51,303 bases of DNA from assembly GCA_946631165.1 (NCBI GenBank), contig CAMOZZ010000003.1, positions 1 through 51,303 of the forward strand, written 5' to 3'. Position 1 is the stretch's first letter. The number at the start of each line of letters is the position of its first letter. Of the stretch, positions 37,887-45,457 are shown piece after piece. Under the pieces are notes generated by a model. It had not been told where the DNA came from, ran no database searches, and saw nothing but the letters and a program-made list of their open reading frames with translations. This stretch comes from an uncultured Lachnospiraceae bacterium (GTDB taxonomy: Bacteria; Bacillota; Clostridia; Lachnospirales; Lachnospiraceae). A program made the translations under genes and the position numbers.

Positions 37887-37954
37887 CGGTTTCAGTAAAA
37901 CCGATCTCTGCGAGCGGTGGATTCTTCGGGCATCAGGCTGCCCTCAGAATGACA
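37887..37954. repeat. REP-like palindromic element, half copy
   Basis: A small hairpin CGGTTT-CAGTA-AAACCG (37887-37903) is followed by GCGGTGGATTCTTC and ends in CCTCAGAATGACA. The same pieces form one half of the full element at 43648-43762. It sits in the cobU-cobS gap; 37,955-38,067 shows nothing else. Confidence 0.7.
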
Positions 37955-38067
37955 GACCAGGCATTAACTGCAAGCAAGACTGAACCGCAGACAGCAGTCA
38001 ACGGCAGACTAGCATTGCCTGTAAACAAGTCTTTTCACGGCATTTTATATATGACGGGAACAAATCT

Positions 38068-38763
38068 TCAGAGGTACACCGGTATCCCGCAGACGACCTC
38101 GACAACCGCATCTGCAGCCGCGCCCAGTTCCCGCTGCAGCCGCTGAAAACAATTGCAGAACATTTCCGTACCCGCATCAAATTCCCCGTGCACATCTTCG
38201 CTGACCCGGTTCCCGACAACAACGATTCCGACCCCGGCCTGATGCAATTCCAGAAGAGGCTTCCCGATACGCTCCGGAATATCCTCCTGCGCCGCAGCTT
38301 CACCTTCCCACGGAAAAAGCTCATTCGCAAGCAGATTGGACAGATCCTCCAGCAGTACTGTATCCCCTGGCTTTACTGTCTCTGCCAGCCGGCTGATCCC
38401 CCGCTCGATCTCGATCGTTTCAAATCCTTTGCCTGCCCGCTGCAGACGATGCTTTTTTATCCGTTCTGCAATCTCCTGATCTGCCGGATCATAATGCATA
38501 GTCGCGGTGTACCACAGCTTATGCGGACAGGAAAGATTCCCGTCGGCCTGTTTGCCGGAACGGGGTTCCTCTGATGCAGCGTTTCCGACATCCGCCGCCT
38601 GATTCCCGTCATCTTTCACCATAGAAAGCGCATACATGCTGCGTGCCAGTTCTTCGGCATATTCCGATTTCCCGCTTGCTGCGCCGCCAGTCACAAGGAT
38701 CAGCATGCCGGGCTGCAGCTTCCCCGGACCGGCGTCCGGAAAACCGTTTTTATTTCCTGCCAT
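38068..38763 (-). CDS. cobU: Adenosylcobinamide kinase/guanylyltransferase
   Basis: Phosphorylates adenosylcobinamide and then adds GMP. From the ATG at 38763 it has 231 residues. The start overlaps the cobT end by 14 bp and follows GAGG; an internal ATG at 38706 directly before LILVTGG is the other option but has no good ribosome site. The P-loop GGAASGKS (26-33) is intact and FETIEIERGI and DTVLLEDLSNLLANELF follow in the expected order. The C-terminal motif, usually NEVGxGIVP, is altered here to GNRVSEDVHGEFD. The better-preserved version of that motif is found in the extra domain of CobQ. Confidence 0.88.
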   Translation of the reverse strand: MAGNKNGFPDAGPGKLQPGMLILVTGGAASGKSEYAEELARSMYALSMVKDDGNQAADVGNAASEEPRSGKQADGNLSCPHKLWYTATMHYDPADQEIAERIKKHRLQRAGKGFETIEIERGISRLAETVKPGDTVLLEDLSNLLANELFPWEGEAAAQEDIPERIGKPLLELHQAGVGIVVVGNRVSEDVHGEFDAGTEMFCNCFQRLQRELGAAADAVVEVVCGIPVYL

Positions 38764-39838
38764 AGTCCTCATACTGTTCCACCGCGATTCCTTCAAACGT
38801 ATCCATCTGATCATAAATATCACAGGCCATATCCAGCAGCGGGAACAATGCGGCCGCGCCGGTTCCTTCTCCCAGATGCATGCCTGCATGGATCACCGGC
38901 TCCATTTCCAGCACATCCATGATCATTTTCGATGCATGCTCTTCCGACATATGGGATGGCAGCATATATTCCCTGCAGGCCGGCGCGATCTTTACCGCGA
39001 GCAATGCTGCGGCGGCGGAAATGAATCCGTCGATCACCACCGGCAGCCCGCACGCCGCGCCGCCGATAAACAGCCCTGCAAGCGCTGCGATATCAAAGCC
39101 GCCGACTTTGGCAAGCACATCCAGCGGATCCTCCGGATCCGGCTGATTCACTTCGATGGCTTTCCGGATCACACGGATCTTTCTTTCCAGCCCCTCATCG
39201 GAAAGCCCTGCGCCGCGGCCGGTGACTGTTTCCGGCGCAGCGCCCAGCAGCACGGAGACAACTGCCGCACTCGTCGTGGTGTTGCCGATTCCCATTTCTC
39301 CGCCGGCAATGATTCCATATCCGGCCGCCTTCATTTCCATTGCTTTTGCAATGCCGGCTTCCATCGCAAAGACAGCTTCTTCCCTCGTCATGGCCGGCCC
39401 TTCCGCCATATTCCGGGTGCCGCGCCGGCATTTTCTTTTTTCCAATCTCGGCGTGTCAACTGCAATGCCGACATCGACGGGAAACAGATCCGCTCCGGCT
39501 CTCCGGCACATGATCGCCGAACAGGACTTCCCGTCAATGAAGTTCTCCGCGACCGTCGCCGTGACTTCCTGTCCGGTCTGACTGACGCCTTCTGCGACAA
39601 CGCCATTGTCCGCGCAGAAGATCACCAGCGCTTTTCTGCGGATGTCAGGCTTTGCTGTCCGCTGCATACCGGCGATCTGCACCAGATATTCCTCCAGCTT
39701 TCCAAGCCCGTAGAGCGGCTTGCCGATGCTGTTCCAGTGCGCACGGCACGCAGCCATCGCTTCCCTGTCAGGCTGTACTATTCTATTGATTGCTTCAGAA
39801 AGATTCATGTTTTCATCCTTATCGGCCGCGGCAGTCAT
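38750..39838 (-). CDS. cobT: Nicotinate-nucleotide--dimethylbenzimidazole phosphoribosyltransferase
   Basis: Makes alpha-ribazole 5'-phosphate, the lower-ligand nucleotide of cobalamin. The 362 residues (352 if the ATG at 39808 is used) are the usual length; both starts have an AAGGA-type site. The GKPLYGLGKLE motif is near the N-terminus and the catalytic glutamate is in MHLGEGTGAAALFP. The start codon directly follows the stop of the transporter ATPase gene, and the end overlaps cobU, so the cobT-cobU junction is tightly coupled. Confidence 0.94.
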   Translation of the reverse strand: MTAAADKDENMNLSEAINRIVQPDREAMAACRAHWNSIGKPLYGLGKLEEYLVQIAGMQRTAKPDIRRKALVIFCADNGVVAEGVSQTGQEVTATVAENFIDGKSCSAIMCRRAGADLFPVDVGIAVDTPRLEKRKCRRGTRNMAEGPAMTREEAVFAMEAGIAKAMEMKAAGYGIIAGGEMGIGNTTTSAAVVSVLLGAAPETVTGRGAGLSDEGLERKIRVIRKAIEVNQPDPEDPLDVLAKVGGFDIAALAGLFIGGAACGLPVVIDGFISAAAALLAVKIAPACREYMLPSHMSEEHASKMIMDVLEMEPVIHAGMHLGEGTGAAALFPLLDMACDIYDQMDTFEGIAVEQYEDYGRK

Positions 39839-40597
39839 CTATTTTCCTTTATACAGCCAGTCATACTGCGCTTCATTGATCTCGAACAGCCTGCAGATAT
39901 TTTCCCGTACGAACACATCGCCCGCGCTGCGCGCCGGTTCCGCGATCCCGTCTCTGATGCAGACCACCTGATCTGCGATCTTTTCCGCAAGCTCAATCTC
40001 GTGCAGCGACACGATCACTGCGACATTTTTCTCTTTCACCAGCTTCAGCAGGATCTGCAGCAGTTCCAGTTTGTGTTTGATATCCAGAAAGCTTGTCGGC
40101 TCATCCATGATCAGCACTTCCGGTTCCTGGCAGATCGCCCTTGCAAGCAGCACACGCTGTTTCTGCCCGTCGCTGATCTGATCAAAATACCGGTCCCCCA
40201 GATCCTCCACATTTGCCATGCGCATGGATTCCCGGATGACATCCCTGTCGTACTCCGAAAGTTTTCCCATGAGCCCGGTGTACGGATATCTCCCGATGCT
40301 GATCACGTCCATGCAGGTCATCAGCTCCGGATCGACCTTGCCGGTCATGAGAAGCGACATGGTCTTCGCAAGTTCCGCTTCCTTTACATCAGCCAGATTT
40401 TTTCCTTTCAGGAAAACGTTTCCGCGGACCGCCGGCAGCTGGCCGCACAGCGTTTTCAGAATGGTCGATTTCCCGGAACCGTTCGGCCCGATCAGCGAGA
40501 TGATCTCCCCTTTATGAAGATCTATATTCACATTGCGGATCACGGCCTGCCCGCTGTAGCCGGCGTCCAGATTTTCGGTATAAAGTATTCTGTCCAT
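39839..40597 (-). CDS. ABC transporter ATPase, iron-siderophore/cobalamin (FecE/BtuD) type
   Basis: Energy-coupling subunit of an importer. The 252 residues have Walker A GPNGSGKST (about 39-47), signature ISDGQKQRVLLARAI and Walker B VLIMDEPTS. It belongs to the FecE/FhuC/BtuD branch, which imports cobalamin, haem or siderophores. It directly abuts the permease upstream and cobT downstream. Operon context points to a corrinoid or related tetrapyrrole as cargo. Confidence 0.93.
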   Translation of the reverse strand: MDRILYTENLDAGYSGQAVIRNVNIDLHKGEIISLIGPNGSGKSTILKTLCGQLPAVRGNVFLKGKNLADVKEAELAKTMSLLMTGKVDPELMTCMDVISIGRYPYTGLMGKLSEYDRDVIRESMRMANVEDLGDRYFDQISDGQKQRVLLARAICQEPEVLIMDEPTSFLDIKHKLELLQILLKLVKEKNVAVIVSLHEIELAEKIADQVVCIRDGIAEPARSAGDVFVRENICRLFEINEAQYDWLYKGK

Positions 40598-41611
40598 TTA
40601 ACGCCGCCCCCCGCTTCTTTTCAGCATCGTCCAGATGACCACCGGCGCGCCGAACACGGCTGTTACCGAGCTTAAGTTCAGTTCTGTCGGCGCGAACATC
40701 GTCCTCGCGACCAGATCGCAGAACAGGCAGAACGCCGCGCCGCCCAGGAAGCATCCCGGAATCATCACATGCGGTCTCGCCGTTTTGAAGATGCCTCTCA
40801 TGATGTGCGGGACAGCGATTCCGACAAAGGATACCGGTCCGGCGAAGGCCGTGACCAGCGCCGACAGGATGCTGGAAAGCATGATCAGCTCGAACCGGAA
40901 CACCTTCAGGTTCACGCCGACATTTGCGGCATAGGTGTCGCCAAGCTGATAGGCGGACATCGGCTTTGACAGCAGAAAAGTAAGAAAAAGGGTAACGCCG
41001 CCAACAATGGCCATCGTCCGCACATTGCTCCAGTTCATGCCGGAAAAACTGCCCATGGACCAGTTGTGCAGGTTCACTATATTCGAGTCATCCGCGAAAG
41101 AAACCACAAAATCTGTCACTGCAGAACAGATATACCCGATCATGACGCCGCAGATGACCAGCACGGACATCTTTTTCACCCGTCCCGAGATCAGCAGGAT
41201 CACCAGCATGGATGCCAGCGCACCGATAAAGGCTGCACCGATCATGGCCGCAGAACTGATTGCCCGCCCGGCTGTCATGCAGCTGATCATCACCAGCGCC
41301 AGAACAAGTTTGGATCCCGATGAAATACCGAGAACAAAAGGCCCGGCGATCGGATTCGCGAAAAAGGTCTGCAGCAGAAAACCGGACACGGCAAGCGCCC
41401 CGCCCAGGATCAGCGCGGAGAGCATGCGCGGCATGCGGATACTCAGGATGATACTTCCGTTGGTATCCGTCGCATCACCTGAAACCAGGATGTCCAGGAT
41501 CTCCGCCGGGCTCACCTTCACGCTGCCGATATTCAGATTTAAGTACAGAAGAAGCAGGACTGCCGCCGCAAGGATCAGGAAGCCTGCCGTATACCGTTTT
41601 GTTCTGTTCAT
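40598..41611 (-). CDS. FecCD/BtuC-type ABC transporter permease
   Basis: Membrane subunit of the importer. From the ATG at 41611 it has 337 residues with about ten membrane helices and the FecCD hallmark RMPRMLSALILGGALAVSG near residue 60. An upstream in-frame ATG at 41689 would overlap the binding-protein gene and adds hydrophilic residues, so I prefer 41611. It lies 25 bp after the binding-protein gene and immediately before the ATPase. Confidence 0.93.
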   Translation of the reverse strand: MNRTKRYTAGFLILAAAVLLLLYLNLNIGSVKVSPAEILDILVSGDATDTNGSIILSIRMPRMLSALILGGALAVSGFLLQTFFANPIAGPFVLGISSGSKLVLALVMISCMTAGRAISSAAMIGAAFIGALASMLVILLISGRVKKMSVLVICGVMIGYICSAVTDFVVSFADDSNIVNLHNWSMGSFSGMNWSNVRTMAIVGGVTLFLTFLLSKPMSAYQLGDTYAANVGVNLKVFRFELIMLSSILSALVTAFAGPVSFVGIAVPHIMRGIFKTARPHVMIPGCFLGGAAFCLFCDLVARTMFAPTELNLSSVTAVFGAPVVIWTMLKRSGGRR

Positions 41612-41636
41612 AACCGATGACCGTCTCCGGAGTCTC

Positions 41637-43631
41637 TCAGTGCAGCTTATGAATGTACTCCAGATCCTCTCCGTTTCCTGCAGTTCCATTTATTATAGCA
41701 TGCATTTCGAGGATCATGTCCGCAATCGCCGATGTTTCCTGAAACATATTTTTCCCGGTGCACCAGACGTTTCCCTCTTTGACGGCTTTGAATCCCGCAA
41801 AGAGTTCATCCTTTGCGATCAGTTCGTCCAGATCATGGAGCTCCGCGTCAATGGTGCTGTTGTAGATCAGGATATCCGCATCCGCTGCCGCTGCGAGGAA
41901 CGCTTCCATCTGCATGTTCATGGTCGAGAGCATGTTGTCATCTCCGCCGGCATCCGTCAGGAAATAGGTGCCGCCGGCCATGTCGATCATTTTGCTGATA
42001 TAATCCCCCGGCTTTCTGACCACCGGCTGTCCGTTGCTGTTTATATAAAAGAAGACCACTGTCTTTCCCGTGTTTTCGAGATCATCAAGCGCTTCCAGCT
42101 CTTTTGTTTTTTCTTCAAAAAATGCCGCTGCCTCCTCATAATGACCGGTCAGAATCCCGTAGAGTTTGATCCATTCCATCCTGCCGAGCGGCTCTGTTTC
42201 ATAGCTCGAGCGCTCCACCATAACGGGGATCCCCAGCGATTCGAGCTTCTCCTTTACTTCCGGTGTGTGATAGATCATTGTGTTTTCCAGCGCCAGGCCG
42301 CACTTCTCCGATACCAGATACTCATAATCCGGCGCGCTGTATTTCCCTGCGTATGTGATCGTTTCGTCTTCGACAAGTTTCCTGATATCCTCTATGGCCC
42401 AGTCTGACGCTTTCGTCCCGGTCATTGTCACCGCATCGATCGCGCCGGCTTTCAGAAACAGATCCATGGCAGCCGACGAAGCCAGATAGATATTGCTGTA
42501 CGGATGGTCCATGTGAAAACTGTCCTCTCCGATCGTGATCTCACAGCTCCCGTCATCGTTCCTGACAGCCTGAAATTCATGCGCGTACTTCAGTTCCACA
42601 ATACCAGAAGATGCAGCCGCAGCTGCATCTTCTTCCGCCTTCGTAATTGATTTTGAATCAAATGTCAGGGTGTACTCGATTTCATGAGGCTGGCTCATCG
42701 CCGTGGTATCCGCGGTGATCGCCACCGGATAATCAAACGCCGTGAGCGGGATCTCGAAGACCGAATTCCCTTCGGTGTTGACGGGGAGATATTTCTCTCC
42801 GTCTTTGATCACGTAGTCATAGTTCGGACTGCTGAATTCGATCCGGGCAACGGCCTTTCCGTTTTCGACCGTAAATTCACACGGTGATGTCACGGATGCC
42901 TTTCCGGATCCGCCGGCAAGCACGACACCGGCCAGATAAGTCCCGTCTTCCAGACCGAGCGTTTCCGCCGTCGTAAAGAAGTTTTCGGAAAATGCTTCCG
43001 CCGGGATCTGATCTGCCTTAAAGACGATTGTACGGTTGTACCATTTTTCCTTGCGCTTGCTGTAGGCGGCACAGTTAATGCCGGTGTTCAGCGATTCGAC
43101 CGGAATGGTGAAGGTGTGCTTCCCCTCTGCCGTCTCTTCGTATGCAATGTAATCGGACTCAGGCGCAGCAGCCGCTTCTTCCGCTGTTCCGGGATAAATG
43201 TAAAGATATCCCGTGCCGCCCATGGTCATGACAGCGTACATACTGCCGTTCTCCACATGGAGCTCTGCGGATTCAATATTGAACATGCTGGAGCTGGAAG
43301 CCGGTTCGACTTCGTAGACGCCGTCTTTCAGATCCGCAGCAGTGACCGGAACAGCGTTCTCGTCAACGATGTCCTCGGCTTCGACCGTTTCGCCTTCACC
43401 GGCGACTTTGTCGGAAGCTTCCGCAGATTCCTGCGCTGCGGTTTCTGTTTCTGCAGCTGCGGTCGTTTCGGCGGCTGCCTCAGTCTCAGCAGCTTCGGTG
43501 ACTGCTTCGGTTTCCGCGGCAGTTGTTTCCGCGGCCACTGATTCCGTTTCTGCCGGCGCTGCCGTATTTCCCGAACACGCAGTCATCATCATACAAAGAG
43601 CTGCCATTATTACTATGAGCAACTTTCTCAT
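41637..43631 (-). CDS. Binding lipoprotein with two NEAT-like domains and a TroA/BtuF-like domain
   Basis: Surface lipoprotein (lipobox MMTAC, C19) of 664 residues. After an Ala/Glu/Thr linker (about 22-90) come two beta-rich domains (about 97-215 and 220-340) that resemble NEAT/iron-transport-associated domains; the second ends in HEIEYTLTFDSKS. The C-terminal part (about 345-664) is a TroA/BtuF-like periplasmic-binding domain, with GxxxSDWAIEDI and ETSAIADMILEMHA. NEAT domains usually bind haem, so the cargo could be haem, cobalamin or another tetrapyrrole. It heads the transporter genes in the cobalamin cluster and AGGAG precedes the ATG. The NEAT-like call is from pattern, not from a search. 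Confidence 0.85.
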   Translation of the reverse strand: MRKLLIVIMAALCMMMTACSGNTAAPAETESVAAETTAAETEAVTEAAETEAAAETTAAAETETAAQESAEASDKVAGEGETVEAEDIVDENAVPVTAADLKDGVYEVEPASSSSMFNIESAELHVENGSMYAVMTMGGTGYLYIYPGTAEEAAAAPESDYIAYEETAEGKHTFTIPVESLNTGINCAAYSKRKEKWYNRTIVFKADQIPAEAFSENFFTTAETLGLEDGTYLAGVVLAGGSGKASVTSPCEFTVENGKAVARIEFSSPNYDYVIKDGEKYLPVNTEGNSVFEIPLTAFDYPVAITADTTAMSQPHEIEYTLTFDSKSITKAEEDAAAAASSGIVELKYAHEFQAVRNDDGSCEITIGEDSFHMDHPYSNIYLASSAAMDLFLKAGAIDAVTMTGTKASDWAIEDIRKLVEDETITYAGKYSAPDYEYLVSEKCGLALENTMIYHTPEVKEKLESLGIPVMVERSSYETEPLGRMEWIKLYGILTGHYEEAAAFFEEKTKELEALDDLENTGKTVVFFYINSNGQPVVRKPGDYISKMIDMAGGTYFLTDAGGDDNMLSTMNMQMEAFLAAAADADILIYNSTIDAELHDLDELIAKDELFAGFKAVKEGNVWCTGKNMFQETSAIADMILEMHAIINGTAGNGEDLEYIHKLH

Positions 43632-43647
43632 GGTTTTCTCCTGTTCC

Positions 43648-43762
43648 TGTCATCCTGAGGGAGCCTGCGACAGAAGGATCCACCGCTTATCGCTTTCGGT
43701 TTTCGTAAAACCGCCTGATTCAGGGCGTGGATTCTTCGGCTGTAAACGGCCTCAGAATGACA
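43648..43762. repeat. REP-like 115-bp palindromic element
   Basis: Ends are TGTCATCCTGAGG (43648-43660) and CCTCAGAATGACA (43750-43762), with inner inverted pieces around GAAGGATCCACCGC and GTGGATTCTTC and a central hairpin CGGTTTTCG-TAAAACCG (43697-43713). The whole region could fold into one long stem. It lies between cbiK and the binding-lipoprotein gene. TGTCATTCTGAG...GAATCC repeats are familiar as interspersed elements in many Firmicutes. Confidence 0.75.
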
Positions 43763-43842
43763 AGGTTAGTGTTGTTATACTATCATTCCTCAGTTCTTAA
43801 CCAACTTCAGGATGCCAAGCGCAATATGTCTTCAAACAGCCT

Positions 43843-44958
43843 TTACTGCAGGCTGTCGACCGCTTCCTGCGCATGCGCTGCGATCATTTCCTGGATGCCG
43901 GGCAGCTCGCCGAGACCTCTCAGGACACACTCCACTTCAAAGCCTTCCTTCTCAAATACGGACTTCCAGGAATCTTCCTCATCGCCCGCCATATCGTTGT
44001 TCGCATGGTCTCCGCAGACGATCATCAGCGGCTCCAGAACGACTTTCTTGTAGCCGCCGTCCTTCGCTGCCTGTACGACATCGTCCAGGCTGGGAGACGC
44101 TTCGACGGTCCCGATATAGTAATTATCAAATCCATCCGCTTTGATCATATCCTGCATCTTTGCATACACGCCATTGGAATCGGCTTCCGTGCCGTGGCCC
44201 ATGAAGATGATCGCGGTCTCCCCGTCGTCATACTCTTTTGTAGCGTCGGTGATGATGCCGATGACCTTTTCAAAGTCTTCATCGGTCGTCAGGAGCGGCT
44301 GTCCGACCGCGATCTTCTCGAAAGCATCGGAATAATTTCCGAGTTCGTTCACAACATCCGTATATTCAAAACCGCTCATCAGGTGAGTCGGCTGTACGAC
44401 CAGCGTCTTAACGCCGTTATTGACAGCACGGTCAAGCGCTTCGGCAAGATTGTCGATGACCTCATTGTCACGGCTCTTTACATGGTCGATAATGATCTGG
44501 CTGGTGAAAGCGCGGCGGACACTGTACTCCGGGAACGCATTGATCATCGCGCTCTCGATCGCACCGATCGTCTGTCTGCGGCTGTCATTGAAGCTGGTTC
44601 CGAAACTTACGACCAGCAGCTCGTTCTCGCCGATCTCATCCGCGTTCAGCGGATCGTCCAGAGAAGCATCGCCGGTGTCATAGTTCTCTTCATCCTCTTC
44701 CTCAGCTTCCTCGCCTTCTGCAGCCTCTGTCTCATAATCTGCATTTGCGCTTTCCGCGGCTTCCTCCGCGGCTTCCGTTTCTTCCGCGGCAGCAGTAGTC
44801 TCCGCAGCAGCTTCCGTTTCCGCGGCTTCCGTCACCGCTTCCGTCTCTGCAGCGGCTTCCGTTGCGGCAGCCGTCGTTTCCGCAGGCTGGGACGATCCGC
44901 AGGCGGCCAGCGACGCAGCAAGCATCATGACAGTGACAAATGACAACAACTTCTTCAT
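43843..44958 (-). CDS. cbiK: Exported lipoprotein form of sirohydrochlorin cobaltochelatase CbiK
   Basis: CbiK inserts cobalt into sirohydrochlorin, the entry step of anaerobic cobalamin synthesis, and is normally cytoplasmic. Here the 371 residues start with a lipoprotein signal (MMLAASLAAC, C20), then an Ala/Glu/Thr linker and very acidic stretch (about 22-105), then the full CbiK fold (about 108-371). Metal-ligand histidines are in IFMGHGTEADSN and VCGDHANNDMAG. I set the start at ATG 44958, behind GGGAGGT; the longer frame up to 45171 lies in the leader. Export suggests a role outside the membrane, for example in metal binding or in handling imported tetrapyrroles together with the NEAT-like lipoprotein encoded next. 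Confidence 0.9.
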   Translation of the reverse strand: MKKLLSFVTVMMLAASLAACGSSQPAETTAAATEAAAETEAVTEAAETEAAAETTAAAEETEAAEEAAESANADYETEAAEGEEAEEEDEENYDTGDASLDDPLNADEIGENELLVVSFGTSFNDSRRQTIGAIESAMINAFPEYSVRRAFTSQIIIDHVKSRDNEVIDNLAEALDRAVNNGVKTLVVQPTHLMSGFEYTDVVNELGNYSDAFEKIAVGQPLLTTDEDFEKVIGIITDATKEYDDGETAIIFMGHGTEADSNGVYAKMQDMIKADGFDNYYIGTVEASPSLDDVVQAAKDGGYKKVVLEPLMIVCGDHANNDMAGDEEDSWKSVFEKEGFEVECVLRGLGELPGIQEMIAAHAQEAVDSLQ

Positions 44959-44965
44959 TTTCTTT

Positions 44966-45008
44966 TTTACCTCCCTTTTGGTAAACACGAATGAACCTCG
45001 TTCATTCG
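44966..45008 (-). promoter_or_regulatory. Leader hairpins over the cbiK ribosome binding site
   Basis: On the minus strand TTTACC (44980-44985) can pair with GGTAAA (44966-44971), placing the GGGAGG of the ribosome site in a small stem-loop. Just upstream a perfect 9-bp hairpin CGAATGAAC/GTTCATTCG lies at 44988-45008. Both could tune translation of cbiK. Confidence 0.45.
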
Positions 45009-45054
45009 CGGGTGCCGGCAAAAATGATCCGGCAGGACCATTTCCGCCTTCCTG

Positions 45055-45083
45055 AAACAAAAACGTCCGGGATATTCCGGACG
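45055..45083 (-). terminator. Intrinsic terminator within the cbiK leader
   Basis: On the minus strand CGTCCGG, a 6-nt loop and CCGGACG (45064-45083) are followed by TTTTTGTTT. It lies about 100 nt before the cbiK start and 80 nt after the riboswitch-like segment, the arrangement of a transcription-attenuating expression platform. Confidence 0.7.
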
Positions 45084-45164
45084 CTGTAAACAAACATACT
45101 CCTCCGGCATACCGGAAGATCCGTTTGATCACAACCATTGCGCTGGAACAGCCGTGACAGCCTT

Positions 45165-45240
45165 CCTGCATGTATCTGACTAGGGCTCATAGAGCCTGAC
45201 AGTGACCTGCTCGCGGGGCGCTACCCCATTCCATGCTGCG
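45165..45240 (-). promoter_or_regulatory. Probable cobalamin-type riboswitch aptamer
   Basis: On the minus strand the segment ends in GAGCCCTAGTCAGATACATGC, close to the B12-box consensus that ends cobalamin aptamers, preceded by GGTCACTGTCA, which resembles the conserved CCACTGT piece. GCATG at the 5' side (45232-45236) can pair with CATGC in the box, closing the domain. Two hairpins, GGGG/CCCC and GGCTC/GAGCC, lie between. The canonical GGGAA...GGTG...AATCC loop is not clear, so this is either a compact variant or a related RNA. The location in front of cbiK and the corrinoid genes, and the terminator downstream, support the call. Confidence 0.58.
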
Positions 45241-45281
45241 GTGTACGCGTAGGAAGACTGTTCTTTATCAAGTTGTAAAAT

Positions 45282-45310
45282 ATCATAGCACTTTCACCGG
45301 CATTCGTCCA
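45282..45310 (-). promoter_or_regulatory. Promoter of the cbiK leader transcript
   Basis: On the minus strand TGGACG (45305-45310), 17 bp and TATGAT (45282-45287) would start the transcript near 45275, just before the riboswitch-like segment. Confidence 0.6.
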
Positions 45311-45457
45311 GAGAAAAACAATGGATCTGCCGGACACTTTGCACTACACCCGGCCGGGCCGGATCCCTCTGTGCTGCATAGACAAAAAAACAATTTGATG
45401 GTAAGATATCCAGAACAGTTTGACAGTCTCCTTTTATGGATTACAGAGTATTGCAAG

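Noticed and set aside
38636-40675. Plus-strand open frame of 679 codons across the cobT/ATPase region.
   Set aside because: Antisense to cobT, cobU and the transporter ATPase, all of which show catalytic motifs. No ribosome site or motif supports it.
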